Shown: positions 44,288-53,874 of the stretch, one piece after another
Layout: every line of letters starts with the position of its first letter
How positions within the stretch are numbered: position 1 is the stretch's first letter
From: JAHDDW01 sp964648795
Lineage (GTDB): Bacteria > Actinomycetota > Acidimicrobiia > Acidimicrobiales > SZUA-35
DNA: 64,000 bases
Direction of reading: 5' to 3'
Assembly (NCBI GenBank): GCA_964648795.1
Contig: CAZYMB010000011.1
Location: 1 to 64,000 of the forward strand
The notes under the pieces: model-generated
Seen by the model: only the letters and a program-made list of their open reading frames with translations
The model's database searches: none
What the model was told of the DNA's origin: nothing
Made by a program: the position numbers and the translations under genes

Positions 44288-45670
44288 ATGACAAACGAAA
44301 TGACAATGGCCCTACAAGCACTAGCTGCTGACAAGGGCATCGAGATGGACAAGCTGTTCGGAATCATAGCTAATGGCCTCGAGTCTGCATACAAGCGCAT
44401 GCCAGACGCATACGAGTACTCATGGGTAACCATCGACCCAGCAACATTTGATATACGTGTCTTCGCTCAAGAACTAGACGAAGAAGGCGAACCAGTCGGC
44501 GACGAAATGGACGTAACTCCAGACGAGTTCGGTCGCATTGCTGCAACCACTACAAAGCAGATCTTGGCTCAGGGTATTCGCGAAGAAGAACGCGAAATGA
44601 AGTACACCGAGTATGCAGGTCGAGAAGGCGACATCGTTACCGGTATTGTTCAACACACAGACGCTCGTTACACGTTGTTAGATCTTGGTCGAGTCGAAGC
44701 CCTTATGCCACAATCAGAGCAGGTCTCTGTTGGTCGTAGCGAAAATGGCGCACGCATCAAGGCTTATATTGTCGAGGTTCGTAGAACAGCCAAAGGCCCA
44801 CAGATTGTGGTCTCAAGAACACACCCAGGTCTCATTAAGCGTCTGTTCGAATTAGAAGTTCCAGAAATCGCTGACGGTATTGTCGAGATCAAGGCTTGTT
44901 CTCGTGAGCCAGGCCACAGAACAAAGATTTCTGTTAACTCAAACGACCAAAACATCGACCCAGTTGGCGCATGTGTAGGAGCCCGTGGTTCTCGTGTTCG
45001 TATGGTAGTAAACGAACTGAACGGCGAGAAAGTAGACATCATTCCTTTCTCTGAAGATGCTCGAGAGTTTGTAGCTAGAGCGCTTTCACCTGCCAAAGTT
45101 AAGGCAGTCAACTTGGATGAAGAAACTGGCACAGCCGAAGTAATCGTTCCTGACTTCCAGCTTTCGCTTGCTATTGGTAAAGAAGGCCAGAATGCTCGCT
45201 TAGCTCACCGACTAACCGGTTGGCGTATCGATATTAAGTCAGAGACTCAAAAAGCTGACGAAGCTAAGTATGCGGGTGACGACTGGGCTCAGGGCGAATG
45301 GATCATGGACAAAGAGTCTGGCGAGCAGATGTGGCAACCGGCTGACGGTTCTCCAGCTATCACCATGGCAGAGTGGGAAAGACTTACCTCTGAAGCTGAC
45401 GGCGACGTAACCGATAAGCCAGAGCTAAAAGAAGAGGCGAAAGAAGAAGCTAGCGACGCAGAAGAGTCCGCAGAAACTACCGATGAGCCGGCTGAAGAAG
45501 CAGCGGCCGAAGAAGAATCTGACGAAGCGCAAGCAGAAGACGAAACTACAGAAGATGAAGCAGACGACAAAGAATCTGAGTCTGACGAATCAGAAGAAAC
45601 AGAAGAGACCCCAGAAGCGGAGACTGCTGTGGAAGAAGAAGACAAACCAATAGAAGAAAGCGCCGAGTAG
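44288..45670 (+). CDS. nusA: Transcription termination/antitermination factor NusA
   Basis: 460 residues. N-terminal polymerase-binding domain, S1 domain (REGDIVTGIVQHTDARYTLL), KH domains (GARGSRVRMVVNELNGEKVD, LAIGKEGQNARLAHRLTGW). After about residue 345 the protein becomes an Asp/Glu-rich tail to the end. The promoter should lie in 44128-44287, which contains a hairpin AGAGGCGC/GCGCTCT near 44204-44221. Confidence 0.95.
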   Translation: MTNEMTMALQALAADKGIEMDKLFGIIANGLESAYKRMPDAYEYSWVTIDPATFDIRVFAQELDEEGEPVGDEMDVTPDEFGRIAATTTKQILAQGIREEEREMKYTEYAGREGDIVTGIVQHTDARYTLLDLGRVEALMPQSEQVSVGRSENGARIKAYIVEVRRTAKGPQIVVSRTHPGLIKRLFELEVPEIADGIVEIKACSREPGHRTKISVNSNDQNIDPVGACVGARGSRVRMVVNELNGEKVDIIPFSEDAREFVARALSPAKVKAVNLDEETGTAEVIVPDFQLSLAIGKEGQNARLAHRLTGWRIDIKSETQKADEAKYAGDDWAQGEWIMDKESGEQMWQPADGSPAITMAEWERLTSEADGDVTDKPELKEEAKEEASDAEESAETTDEPAEEAAAEEESDEAQAEDETTEDEADDKESESDESEETEETPEAETAVEEEDKPIEESAE

Positions 45671-45804
45671 CGCCCAAATCACTCGTCAGCACTAATTGCA
45701 CTAATTCGCAGTTAACCTGACACAGAACCCGACGCCAAGGGGTTCACAGCCGCTGCGTCAAAGCGAAGAAGAATCACACACCGAGAAGCAACCATTAGGA
45801 ATTA

Positions 45805-48468
45805 ATGTCAGGAAAGATAAGAGTCTACGAACTAGCGAGGGAGCTAGGGATATCTAATAAAGAGGTCATTGGGTTATGCAATGATCTTGGTATTGGTGTC
45901 AAGAGTCACTCGAACTCTGTCGTGCCTGCACAAGCTGACCGTGTCCGTAAAAAGGCTGTTGACGATGGCGTTGTTAAAGAAGGAGCGGCTGAGCAACCTA
46001 GCGAAAAGCCAGCTAAACCTGCTGCTCCCAAGGGTGAGGCCATCTCAACTAAGAAGCCACCTCCAAAGAAGATCTCTACAAAGCCTGACGGACCCCTAAA
46101 GCCGGTCGAAAAAGCAAAACCTGCTCCAGTTGGCAGCGTCGTTTCTTCAGGTGGACGTCGCGGTACTGGGCCAAGTCGTATCACGACTCCACCGCCAAGT
46201 GCTATCCCTCAACCTCGAACAGCTCCTCAGCCAGCACCAAAGGCTAAGAAGCCTGCACCACAACCTATTCGTAAACCTAAGCCAGTCGAAAAGCCAGCTG
46301 AGCCTAAAGCTAAGACCAGTCCAGCAGGCCCGGGTGGAGGTTCAAAACCAATTCCGCCTCCTCCGCAACGCAAGATCCCACCTCCACCACAAAACCGTGG
46401 AGGCTCGATCCGTCCTAACAACACCGTTGGTGGAGGCGGTTATCGAGGTAACTCTTCTCCCGGTGGTAGCCCGGGCGGAGGATTCAATCGTGGACCTGGT
46501 GGTGGTCCCGGAGGACCTGGTGGGTTTAACCGTGGACCCGGTGGTGGTCCCGGTGGTCGAGGACGCCCTGGTGGTGGCCGACGCAAGAAAAAGGGTCGTC
46601 GTAAGAGATCAGAACCGCAGTTGCGCCCAATGGATGCGCCAGCCTTTACATCTGAGGACGCTCCAGTTCCAGAAGGCGTAGTAGTTGTTGAGCGTGCATC
46701 AAGCCCGCAAGACTTGGGTCCTAAGCTAAACCGTACCGCAGCAGACGTTGTTCGTTTCCTTCTAACGAACGGCGACATGGTAACTGCAACTCAATCATTG
46801 TCTGATGAGATGATCGAGATGTTCGCAGTTGACGTGGGCGCAGAAGTCCGCCTCGTAGACCCAGGAGAAGAACAAGAAGAAGAACTAGCCAAGATGCTAG
46901 ACGTTGGTGGCGAACAGATTGAGTATGACGCGGTTTCTAGACCACCTGTTATTACTGTTATGGGTCACGTTGACCACGGTAAGACAAAACTGTTGGACGT
47001 TATTCGCTCGGCAAACGTTGTTGACGGTGAAGCTGGTGGAATCACACAGCACATTGGTGCTTATCAGATCGATCATAACGGAGAGAAGATAACTTTCCTT
47101 GATACTCCCGGTCACGAGGCCTTTACAGCTATGCGTGCACGTGGAGCAACCGCTACTGACGTAGTTATTCTTGTTGTCGCAGCCGACGACGGTGTTATGC
47201 CTCAGACGCTTGAAGCTCTCGATCACGCTAAAGCAGCAGAAGTTCCAATTATCGTAGCGATTAACAAGATTGACCGAGAAGGTGCAGATCCACAAAGAGT
47301 CATGGCTCAACTGGCTGAACGTGACCTTGTCCCAGAAGAATGGGGTGGTGAAACCATCATGGTTGAAGTCTCTGCTCTGCAAGGCTTAGGTATCGACAAG
47401 TTGATGGACTCAATCATTCTTGTTTCAGAAGTCGAAGACTTAGAGGCTCCAGTAGAAGGCAGTGCCACCGGTATTGTTCTGGAATCACACCTTGATGTTG
47501 GTCGTGGGCCTGTCGCAACCGTGTTAGTCCAAAGTGGAACGCTTAATGTTAGCGAGCCTATGGTGACTGGTTCATCATGGGGTCGTATTCGTGCTCTTGT
47601 AACTGACAGAGGCGAAAACATCGATTCTGCCGGGCCTTCAACACCTGTTCAGGTGCTAGGCCTTTCTGAGGTTGCAACAGCTGGAGATAAGTTCTCTGTA
47701 GCTCCAAGTGAGAAGTTGGCTTCTAAGGTGGCGGATACTAGGTCTCACTATCAGCGCCTCTCATCTCTTGGCCGTGACGCATCGTCTTCGGGTGGTGGCG
47801 CAAAGCTCGAAGATATCTTCAACCAGATTCAATCTGGTGAAGCAGCCACACTTAACCTCGTCGTAAAAGCTGACGTAAATGGTTCTCTAGAGGCGGTCTG
47901 CGACAGCTTGAAGAAACTCGAAACTTCAGAAGTGAAACTATCTTTCGTCCTACGAGGTGTTGGTGGAATCACCGAAAACGACGTCGCCCTTGCTGCAGCA
48001 TCTAACGCAACAATCCTTGGGTTTAATGTCAGACCTGACCGCAAAGCCCGTGACTTAGCTGCGATTGAAAGCGTAGAGATCAGAAACTACGAAATCATCT
48101 ACAAGCTAATCGAAGACATTCAGGCTGCTATGACAGGTATGTTGTCTCCTGAGTTCGAAGAAGTAGTTACAGGTGAAGCTGACGTTCGTGAGATCTTCCG
48201 TGTTCCAAAGATTGGAGCAATTGCGGGTTGTATGGTTCAGAACGGAGTTATCACTAGAGGCAGCAAGGTTCGCTTCTTGCGTGAAGGTAAGATCATCTGG
48301 AAGGGCGACATCAACTCGCTCAAGCGCTTCAAAGAAGACGCAACAGAAGTCAAAGCTGGCTTCGAGTGCGGTATTGGTCTGTCAGACTTCCAAGACCTCA
48401 AAGAAGGCGACACAATTGAGACTTACAAAGTCGAAGAAATCGCAAGAACATTGGAAGAATCTAACTAG
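45805..48468 (+). CDS. infB: Translation initiation factor IF-2
   Basis: 887 residues. N-terminal helical domain RVYELARELGISNKEV, then 200 residues rich in Lys, Pro, Gly and Arg, with repeats of GGPGGxNRGPGG. The G domain has GHVDHGKTKLLD, DTPGHEAF and NKID. C-terminal initiator-tRNA domain present. Between nusA and this gene there is no ylxR, which is common there in other bacteria. Confidence 0.96.
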   Translation: MSGKIRVYELARELGISNKEVIGLCNDLGIGVKSHSNSVVPAQADRVRKKAVDDGVVKEGAAEQPSEKPAKPAAPKGEAISTKKPPPKKISTKPDGPLKPVEKAKPAPVGSVVSSGGRRGTGPSRITTPPPSAIPQPRTAPQPAPKAKKPAPQPIRKPKPVEKPAEPKAKTSPAGPGGGSKPIPPPPQRKIPPPPQNRGGSIRPNNTVGGGGYRGNSSPGGSPGGGFNRGPGGGPGGPGGFNRGPGGGPGGRGRPGGGRRKKKGRRKRSEPQLRPMDAPAFTSEDAPVPEGVVVVERASSPQDLGPKLNRTAADVVRFLLTNGDMVTATQSLSDEMIEMFAVDVGAEVRLVDPGEEQEEELAKMLDVGGEQIEYDAVSRPPVITVMGHVDHGKTKLLDVIRSANVVDGEAGGITQHIGAYQIDHNGEKITFLDTPGHEAFTAMRARGATATDVVILVVAADDGVMPQTLEALDHAKAAEVPIIVAINKIDREGADPQRVMAQLAERDLVPEEWGGETIMVEVSALQGLGIDKLMDSIILVSEVEDLEAPVEGSATGIVLESHLDVGRGPVATVLVQSGTLNVSEPMVTGSSWGRIRALVTDRGENIDSAGPSTPVQVLGLSEVATAGDKFSVAPSEKLASKVADTRSHYQRLSSLGRDASSSGGGAKLEDIFNQIQSGEAATLNLVVKADVNGSLEAVCDSLKKLETSEVKLSFVLRGVGGITENDVALAAASNATILGFNVRPDRKARDLAAIESVEIRNYEIIYKLIEDIQAAMTGMLSPEFEEVVTGEADVREIFRVPKIGAIAGCMVQNGVITRGSKVRFLREGKIIWKGDINSLKRFKEDATEVKAGFECGIGLSDFQDLKEGDTIETYKVEEIARTLEESN

Positions 48469-48530
48469 TCGGCCTTAGCTCGATTCCTTAGCCAATAGAC
48501 AAATTTCAGATGTGGGCCTAAGGTAGTGAC

Positions 48531-49904
48531 GTGTCCAAGATCCAAAGTATTAATCCAGCTACAGATGAAATTGTTGGTGCAGTGTCTTGTAGCTCGACCG
48601 ACGAGGTCAATGCAAGCTATAAGAGCGCTCGTCGTGCGTTGACTGATTGGAGATATCGACCTGTAAGTGAACGGGTGGTTGGTGTTGAAAGTCTACTTCA
48701 GAGAATCAAAGCCAATGAGCAAGAACTTGTTAATCTCGTTACCTTAGAAACAGGTAAGACCGTTACCCAAAGCCAAAGCGAGTTTGATGGAACAATCGCT
48801 AAGGTCCAGTGGTTGTTAGACGTAGCTTCTGAATCTCTTGCGCCAGAGACTTTGGATATCTCCGATACTCAAATAACCAAGATGTACAAGGAGCCTTACG
48901 GGGTTATTGCGGCGATTGCTCCTTGGAATTTTCCGATATCACAGTTCATGCATAATACGGTCCAAAATGTTCTGTGTGGGAACACAGTCGTGTTTAAACA
49001 TTCTGAAGAGTGTGCATTGGTCGGCGAACTTTTAGAAAAAATAGTCGCCGAATCAGACCTACCGTCTGGTGTCATCACATTTGTTCACGGTGATGGTCAC
49101 GTTGGTCAAATTTTGATCGGTCAAAACATTGACAAACTTTGCTTCACGGGGAGCTCTAAGGTTGGAATGGAGTTGTATAAACAGGCGAGCGAACGCTTCA
49201 TCCCGGTTACCTTCGAACTTGGTGGTTCGTCTCCGGGCATTATTTTCGAAGATGCTGATCTGAATATTGTTTTGAATGATGCTTGTAAAGAGAGGTTTAA
49301 TGCATGTGGCCAAGTGTGTTGTGCTCTCAAGCGTCTAATCGTTCACGAATCGATATTTGAAGAAGTTGCATCCCGTCTTGCTGAAAAAATTGAATCTTTG
49401 GTTGTTGGGGATCCAACAAAACCGTCGACAGAGATTGGCCCGCTTGTAGCGAAGCGCCAACAGGAAGCCTTATCAGATCAGGTTGAGAATGCTTTGGAAT
49501 CTGGAGCGAAGGCATTAGTTGGTGGAGAACCAGTGCAGGGAATGTCTGGGGCCTTCTTCTCGCCAACGCTTTTGACTAATGTGACCACCGACATGGCGGT
49601 CTGGCAAGAAGAAGTTTTTGGACCAGTCTTGCCAATGATCTCGTTTTCCACTGAAGAAGAGGCTGTGGAACTTGCAAACGATACGGCCTATGGCCTCAGT
49701 GCTTTTGTGTATAGCTCTGATCAAGAACGAGCACTACGAGTTGCGAGGCGCATTGATGCTGGTCAAGTTGCAACCAATGCAACCAGTTATTTTTCGGCGA
49801 ATGCTTCTTTCGGAGGGTTTAAGAAATCTGGAATCGGTAGACATAGAGGTCGATATGGATTTTATGAAGCTACTCAGCCCAAGGTTATTAGTGAGCCAGT
49901 CTGA
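48531..49904 (+). CDS. NAD(P)-dependent aldehyde dehydrogenase (succinate-semialdehyde type)
   Basis: 457 residues from GTG 48531. IAPWNFPISQFMHN coenzyme site, FTGSSKVGMELYKQ, catalytic Glu in FELGGSSPGI, and catalytic Cys within FNACGQVCCALKR. Length and the short N-terminus fit the GabD-like subgroup. The substrate is not determined. It is inserted between infB and rbfA, which usually adjoin. Confidence 0.88.
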   Translation: MSKIQSINPATDEIVGAVSCSSTDEVNASYKSARRALTDWRYRPVSERVVGVESLLQRIKANEQELVNLVTLETGKTVTQSQSEFDGTIAKVQWLLDVASESLAPETLDISDTQITKMYKEPYGVIAAIAPWNFPISQFMHNTVQNVLCGNTVVFKHSEECALVGELLEKIVAESDLPSGVITFVHGDGHVGQILIGQNIDKLCFTGSSKVGMELYKQASERFIPVTFELGGSSPGIIFEDADLNIVLNDACKERFNACGQVCCALKRLIVHESIFEEVASRLAEKIESLVVGDPTKPSTEIGPLVAKRQQEALSDQVENALESGAKALVGGEPVQGMSGAFFSPTLLTNVTTDMAVWQEEVFGPVLPMISFSTEEEAVELANDTAYGLSAFVYSSDQERALRVARRIDAGQVATNATSYFSANASFGGFKKSGIGRHRGRYGFYEATQPKVISEPV

Positions 49905-49928
49905 CTAATCGCTGCCTAGAATAAGACG

Positions 49929-50345
49929 ATGGCTAAACGTAAAGGACGCAGCAATAAAGGCGGTAAGAGGACAAGGCCTCCTACGAAGCGTCAGTACCCT
50001 CGGACAGCAAGACTCAACTCTTTACTTCAGCAAATCGTCGCTGATTACTTTGAAAGGGTAAATGACGAAGAACTCGAATTCTTTACAGTCACCGACATAA
50101 GCGTTGACAACGACTTAAACCGTGCCAGAGTGTTTGTTTCTAGCCTCGGCGACGAAGATGAAGAGCTCTTGGAGCAGCTAGCTGAGCATCGAATTGAAAT
50201 TCAGCGTGAAATTAACGCACAGTCGCGTTTACGCAAAACTCCCACTGTTACGTTCGAGTTTGACCCAGCTATTGCTGAGGGCGCACGCATCGACGAAATC
50301 CTTTCAGATATGAGTCGATCGAGTGAACAAGAATCTGATGGCTAA
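49929..50345 (+). CDS. rbfA: Ribosome-binding factor A
   Basis: 138 residues. After a basic N-terminus (KRKGRSNKGGKRTRPPTK), the KH-like fold has QQIVADYFERVNDEELEFFT and RARVFVSSLGDEDE. Acts in late 30S maturation. Its stop overlaps the truB start. Confidence 0.9.
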   Translation: MAKRKGRSNKGGKRTRPPTKRQYPRTARLNSLLQQIVADYFERVNDEELEFFTVTDISVDNDLNRARVFVSSLGDEDEELLEQLAEHRIEIQREINAQSRLRKTPTVTFEFDPAIAEGARIDEILSDMSRSSEQESDG

Positions 50346-51204
50346 GCAAACTCCTAATATTCATGGAGCACTGCTAGTGGACAAACCAGCGGGCTTTACC
50401 AGTCACGACTTAGTCAACGTGGTTCGCCAAAAGCTGGGAACTAAGAAAGTCGGGCATGCCGGCACGCTAGACCCGGATGCAACTGGTCTAATGCTCGTTG
50501 GGGTTGGCTTTGGAACCAAGTTGTTGGAGTATTCGGTTGGATGCGACAAGACCTATGAAGCCAAGATCACCTTCGGTACTGCGACCTCGACCCTCGATGC
50601 GTCAGGTGAGGTAACCGAGACCGTAGATATGTCAGACCTGGCGCCCGAAACTGTCAAAGAAGCAGCAACAAAGTTTGTTGGAGACATCAAACAAGTTCCT
50701 CCCATGGTCTCGGCTCTCAAGGTAGACGGTAAGCGACTTCACGAACTTGCGAGAGAAGGCAAGACTGTCGAGCGCAAAGCCAGGCCAGTAACCGTTAGTG
50801 AGTTCGCAATATCGGAAACCGATGATCCGCTTGTCTATAAAGCAACAGTTACTTGTAGCTCAGGGACATACATCAGAACTCTGGCCGACGATCTTGGTCG
50901 AGCACTTGGTGGGGTAGCCCATTTGTCGGGCCTACGAAGAACTAGAATTGGTCGGTTCAACATTGATCAGGCGGTGGCGCTAGATGATGTCAGTCTTGAA
51001 GGGTTGATGGGAGTGGAGGCCCTTCTAGGTGAGGCACCTCTAGTTCCACTTCCGCAAGAACTTGTTTCTAAGGTTTGGAATGGACAGGCACTCGACCTTG
51101 CAGTTGGGGACGGCATCGTAGGGCTTACTGACAATGGTCAGCTGATAGCTGTTTATCGGGCCGATGGCGATCAACTAAAGGCTGAAAAAGTAGCCCCACA
51201 CTAA
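50338..51204 (+). CDS. truB: tRNA pseudouridine-55 synthase TruB
   Basis: 288 residues from ATG 50338 (ATGGCTAA overlap with rbfA). LLVDKPAGFTSHDLVN, catalytic Asp in HAGTLDPDATGLM, and TCSSGTYIRTLADDLG. Isomerises U55 in the T loop. C-terminal PUA-like part is present and short. Confidence 0.94.
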   Translation: MAKQTPNIHGALLVDKPAGFTSHDLVNVVRQKLGTKKVGHAGTLDPDATGLMLVGVGFGTKLLEYSVGCDKTYEAKITFGTATSTLDASGEVTETVDMSDLAPETVKEAATKFVGDIKQVPPMVSALKVDGKRLHELAREGKTVERKARPVTVSEFAISETDDPLVYKATVTCSSGTYIRTLADDLGRALGGVAHLSGLRRTRIGRFNIDQAVALDDVSLEGLMGVEALLGEAPLVPLPQELVSKVWNGQALDLAVGDGIVGLTDNGQLIAVYRADGDQLKAEKVAPH

Positions 51205-51245
51205 AGGGTTGTTTAGGTACGAGCTTCTACCGATAGGCTAGTTAG

Positions 51246-51671
51246 ATGGCGGAGACAGTTTCAAACGGGATTGAGCATCAGCTTGTCTTTTCTGAAGACG
51301 CACCAAATGTTCGCTCGAAGACATACAAGTGGTTAACAAAACAGTTTAAGTTGCTTACGCAGGATCTTGAGCTGCTTGATCTCCTAATGTTGGGTAAATT
51401 TAATGCTTCAGAGTTTTACGCGGAAGCACAAGCAAGTTATAGGGTGCGTCGAAATGCTGCAGGTCGGGTTGTGTGGGACTATGACGGTTCTAACACGCGT
51501 GAAGTTGTCACTGGCCTTAGATCTTCAATTGGAAAAATTGTCAACGGGATGGCGAGTCGAGGCGACTACGCCGCAGTTAACTTATATCTAGATATTCCCA
51601 AGAGTGCGATACCAATGGAGTCACGAATAGATGATTTTTTCATGTGGTTGGGAACAGCGATTAGTCGATAA
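51246..51671 (+). CDS. Unrecognised 141-residue protein between truB and ribF
   Basis: ATG 51246. Soluble, mostly helical by eye (SKTYKWLTKQFKLLTQDLEL, LDLLMLGKF), then AGRVVWDYDGSNTREVV. No signal, no metal motif. It lies 42 bases after truB and 110 bases before ribF. No family recognised. Confidence 0.5.
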   Translation: MAETVSNGIEHQLVFSEDAPNVRSKTYKWLTKQFKLLTQDLELLDLLMLGKFNASEFYAEAQASYRVRRNAAGRVVWDYDGSNTREVVTGLRSSIGKIVNGMASRGDYAAVNLYLDIPKSAIPMESRIDDFFMWLGTAISR

Positions 51672-51780
51672 TCGTTTCACTTAGGCGTTTTCTCGGGCAG
51701 TTGAGTCTTCGGCACTAGGGAGGCTTGGACAAGACTAGATTGGGTTACGGTTTTTTTCAAAGGCCTGTAGCTTATATGGG

Positions 51781-52722
51781 GTGAAGAAGTTCCGTGACCC
51801 AAGCCCAGGCGATGTTGCTCCAGTATGTGAAACCGGTGTTGTGACTGCTATCGGATTTTTCGATGGCGCCCACCTAGGGCATCAACAGGTCTTTAACCAA
51901 GTAAAGGAACTCGCTAAGACCTCAGACTGTTGTAGCGCTGTAGTTACCTTTGATCCGCATCCAGCCCAAATTCTGCGCCCTGAGAATGCTCCAGGTCTGC
52001 TAACTTCGCATGAGCACAAGCTTGAGCTCTTCGAAGAAGCTGGCTTTGATATCTCCGTTACATACTCATTCGATAGAGAACTAGCCGAGCTTTCACCGAG
52101 AGATTTTGTGCAGCGACTCTTAGTTGAAGGCTTGCAAGTAAAGACCATTGTTGTTGGCGAAGACTTCCACTTTGGTGCTGGTAGGGTCGGTGATGTCGAT
52201 ACGCTGCGAGAATTGGGTGAAGAATTCGGGTTTACGGTCGCTCCAGTAGTTCTACTCAGCCAAGAACAATCAGAGTCTCTATTAGTTTCTTCAACAGCTA
52301 TTCGGCGTGCCTTAGCCGGTGGCGACATAGAAAAAGTTAACGACATGCTTGGGCGCCCCCATGAAATTAGGGGAGTGGTCATCCATGGAGACAAACGTGG
52401 CCGCACTATCGGCTTTCCAACAGCCAATGTCCAGATGTACGATATGGTCGTACCAGCTGATGGAGTTTATACTGGCTCAGTCAAGCTAGCAGACGGTACT
52501 GAATATAGGTCGGCCGTTAATATTGGTAAGCGTCCAACATTTCATCAGAACCAGTCAGAGTCACTGTTAGAGGCCCACCTGCTTGACTTCGATGAAGACA
52601 TCTACGATCAAGAAATCACAGTTCGTTTACTCAAATATTTGCGTAGCGAGCGCAGGTTCGCTGGAGCAGACAAACTAGCTGCTCAGCTACAAAGAGATAT
52701 AGAGACTGTACGTTCCTCGTAG
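51781..52722 (+). CDS. ribF: Bifunctional riboflavin kinase / FAD synthetase
   Basis: 313 residues from GTG 51781. N-terminal adenylyltransferase part with AIGFFDGAHLGHQQVF and VVGEDFHFGAGRVGD; C-terminal kinase part with GRTIGFPTANVQ and GVYTGSV. Makes FMN and FAD. Confidence 0.94.
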   Translation: MKKFRDPSPGDVAPVCETGVVTAIGFFDGAHLGHQQVFNQVKELAKTSDCCSAVVTFDPHPAQILRPENAPGLLTSHEHKLELFEEAGFDISVTYSFDRELAELSPRDFVQRLLVEGLQVKTIVVGEDFHFGAGRVGDVDTLRELGEEFGFTVAPVVLLSQEQSESLLVSSTAIRRALAGGDIEKVNDMLGRPHEIRGVVIHGDKRGRTIGFPTANVQMYDMVVPADGVYTGSVKLADGTEYRSAVNIGKRPTFHQNQSESLLEAHLLDFDEDIYDQEITVRLLKYLRSERRFAGADKLAAQLQRDIETVRSS

Positions 52723-52840
52723 TATTTACTCGTAGGAAGCGCCGAATCCCGCCGCTAGGCTATTACGGCTGCCAATTGGGATATACCCTCACGGTGGCTG
52801 GACACAAGGACCAACCCGCCAAGTGCGGTAGGAGAATATT

Positions 52841-53119
52841 ATGGGAAAACTCGCAGCTAACTTGCCTCCAAAGGCAGACACAATTGCTAAGTTCGCAAAG
52901 TCAGACACTGACACTGGCTCGGTAGAAGTTCAAATAGCTTTGCTAACCGACCGTGTTAAGCATCTAACAGATCACCTGCAAACCCATAAGAAAGACCACC
53001 ACTCTCGAGTGGGTCTCCTGAAGCTTGTTGGTAAGCGTCGCCGTATGCTCGACTACCTAAAAAACCTTGATGTAGAGCGTTACAGGAACCTAATCAAAGA
53101 ACTTGGGCTAAGAAACTAG
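52841..53119 (+). CDS. rpsO: 30S ribosomal protein S15
   Basis: 92 residues; [40 protein letters not shown] and RRRMLDYL are canonical. Upstream GGAG 8 bases before ATG. Downstream the palindrome GCTACATGTAGC (53122-53133) with GTTTTT may end the transcript. S15 often represses its own message through the leader, and 118 bases of leader are available. Confidence 0.95.
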   Translation: MGKLAANLPPKADTIAKFAKSDTDTGSVEVQIALLTDRVKHLTDHLQTHKKDHHSRVGLLKLVGKRRRMLDYLKNLDVERYRNLIKELGLRN

Positions 53120-53159
53120 CTGCTACATGTAGCTCTGTTTTTAGGACTACAATTAAGTT

Positions 53160-53687
53160 ATGGCGGAACACAACTGGCGTGTCAAAACTAATCATGAAGT
53201 AAATTTTAGGTGGACTCAGTTGCCGACAACTTTGTCGCTTTATGGTGAGTTCCCAGATTCTCACGACTCAGATCGACGCATCTGCAGTCTAAAAATCTCC
53301 CGTGATAGAGAGATTACTTTTTTAGACTCCACTGGAGTCAAAGTCGATATAGATCAAAGTCTTAGTATCAAAGACTTGTTTAATTCTGAAGGTAAGTTCC
53401 CAGACGAAATTCAAGAAATGATGTCCCCAAGCTTGAATGTAAGAATTCGGGAACACGATGGCCAGGTTTACATTGCTAATATGGGCTCGCATATATATGT
53501 TTCTGGATTAAGAAATGCGACCAGGAAAGGCTTACCGCTAGGAGGCGTTCCAGCTCGTGTAAGGTCTCAATCTGACAGTATTGATAGTGTTTTCTCCGAA
53601 AAAAAAGCATCTGAGTGCGTATATCGGGCCGTATACGGGGGCCGCCAAACTATGTATTGCAAACATCCTCGCCCCCTAAAGCCCTAA
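53160..53687 (+). CDS. Unrecognised 175-residue protein between rpsO and pnp
   Basis: ATG 53160. Beta-rich by eye (VNFRWTQLPTTLSLYGEF, LKISRDREITFLD), polar, with three Cys (ICSL, SECVYR, MYCKHP). No signal or membrane part. Its place inside the usual rpsO-pnp pair is unusual. I do not recognise it. Confidence 0.5.
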   Translation: MAEHNWRVKTNHEVNFRWTQLPTTLSLYGEFPDSHDSDRRICSLKISRDREITFLDSTGVKVDIDQSLSIKDLFNSEGKFPDEIQEMMSPSLNVRIREHDGQVYIANMGSHIYVSGLRNATRKGLPLGGVPARVRSQSDSIDSVFSEKKASECVYRAVYGGRQTMYCKHPRPLKP

Positions 53688-53811
53688 ACCTAAAACTCTT
53701 GCTAGCCTGTAGGGGTGCGAAAGGTTCGTACGATTTTGGTTAGCTACCAGTTTTATCTAACTCGTTGTGAAGACTGTCACTATGGGAGAGCTAAATCTGG
53801 GATCTAACCAG

Positions 53812-53846
53812 ACCCACGTCGTGGGTGGTAGCCAGTCGTTGGCTAC
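53812..53846 (+). promoter_or_regulatory. Double hairpin in the pnp leader
   Basis: ACCCAC-GTC-GTGGGT (53812-53826) and GTAGCCA-N5-TGGCTAC (53828-53846) stand side by side, 20 or so bases before the pnp ribosome site. In enterobacteria a leader stem cut by RNase III lets PNPase control its own message; an analogous role here is inferred. Confidence 0.45.
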
Positions 53847-53874
53847 GAAATAATTACATAAAGGAGATCCAGTT

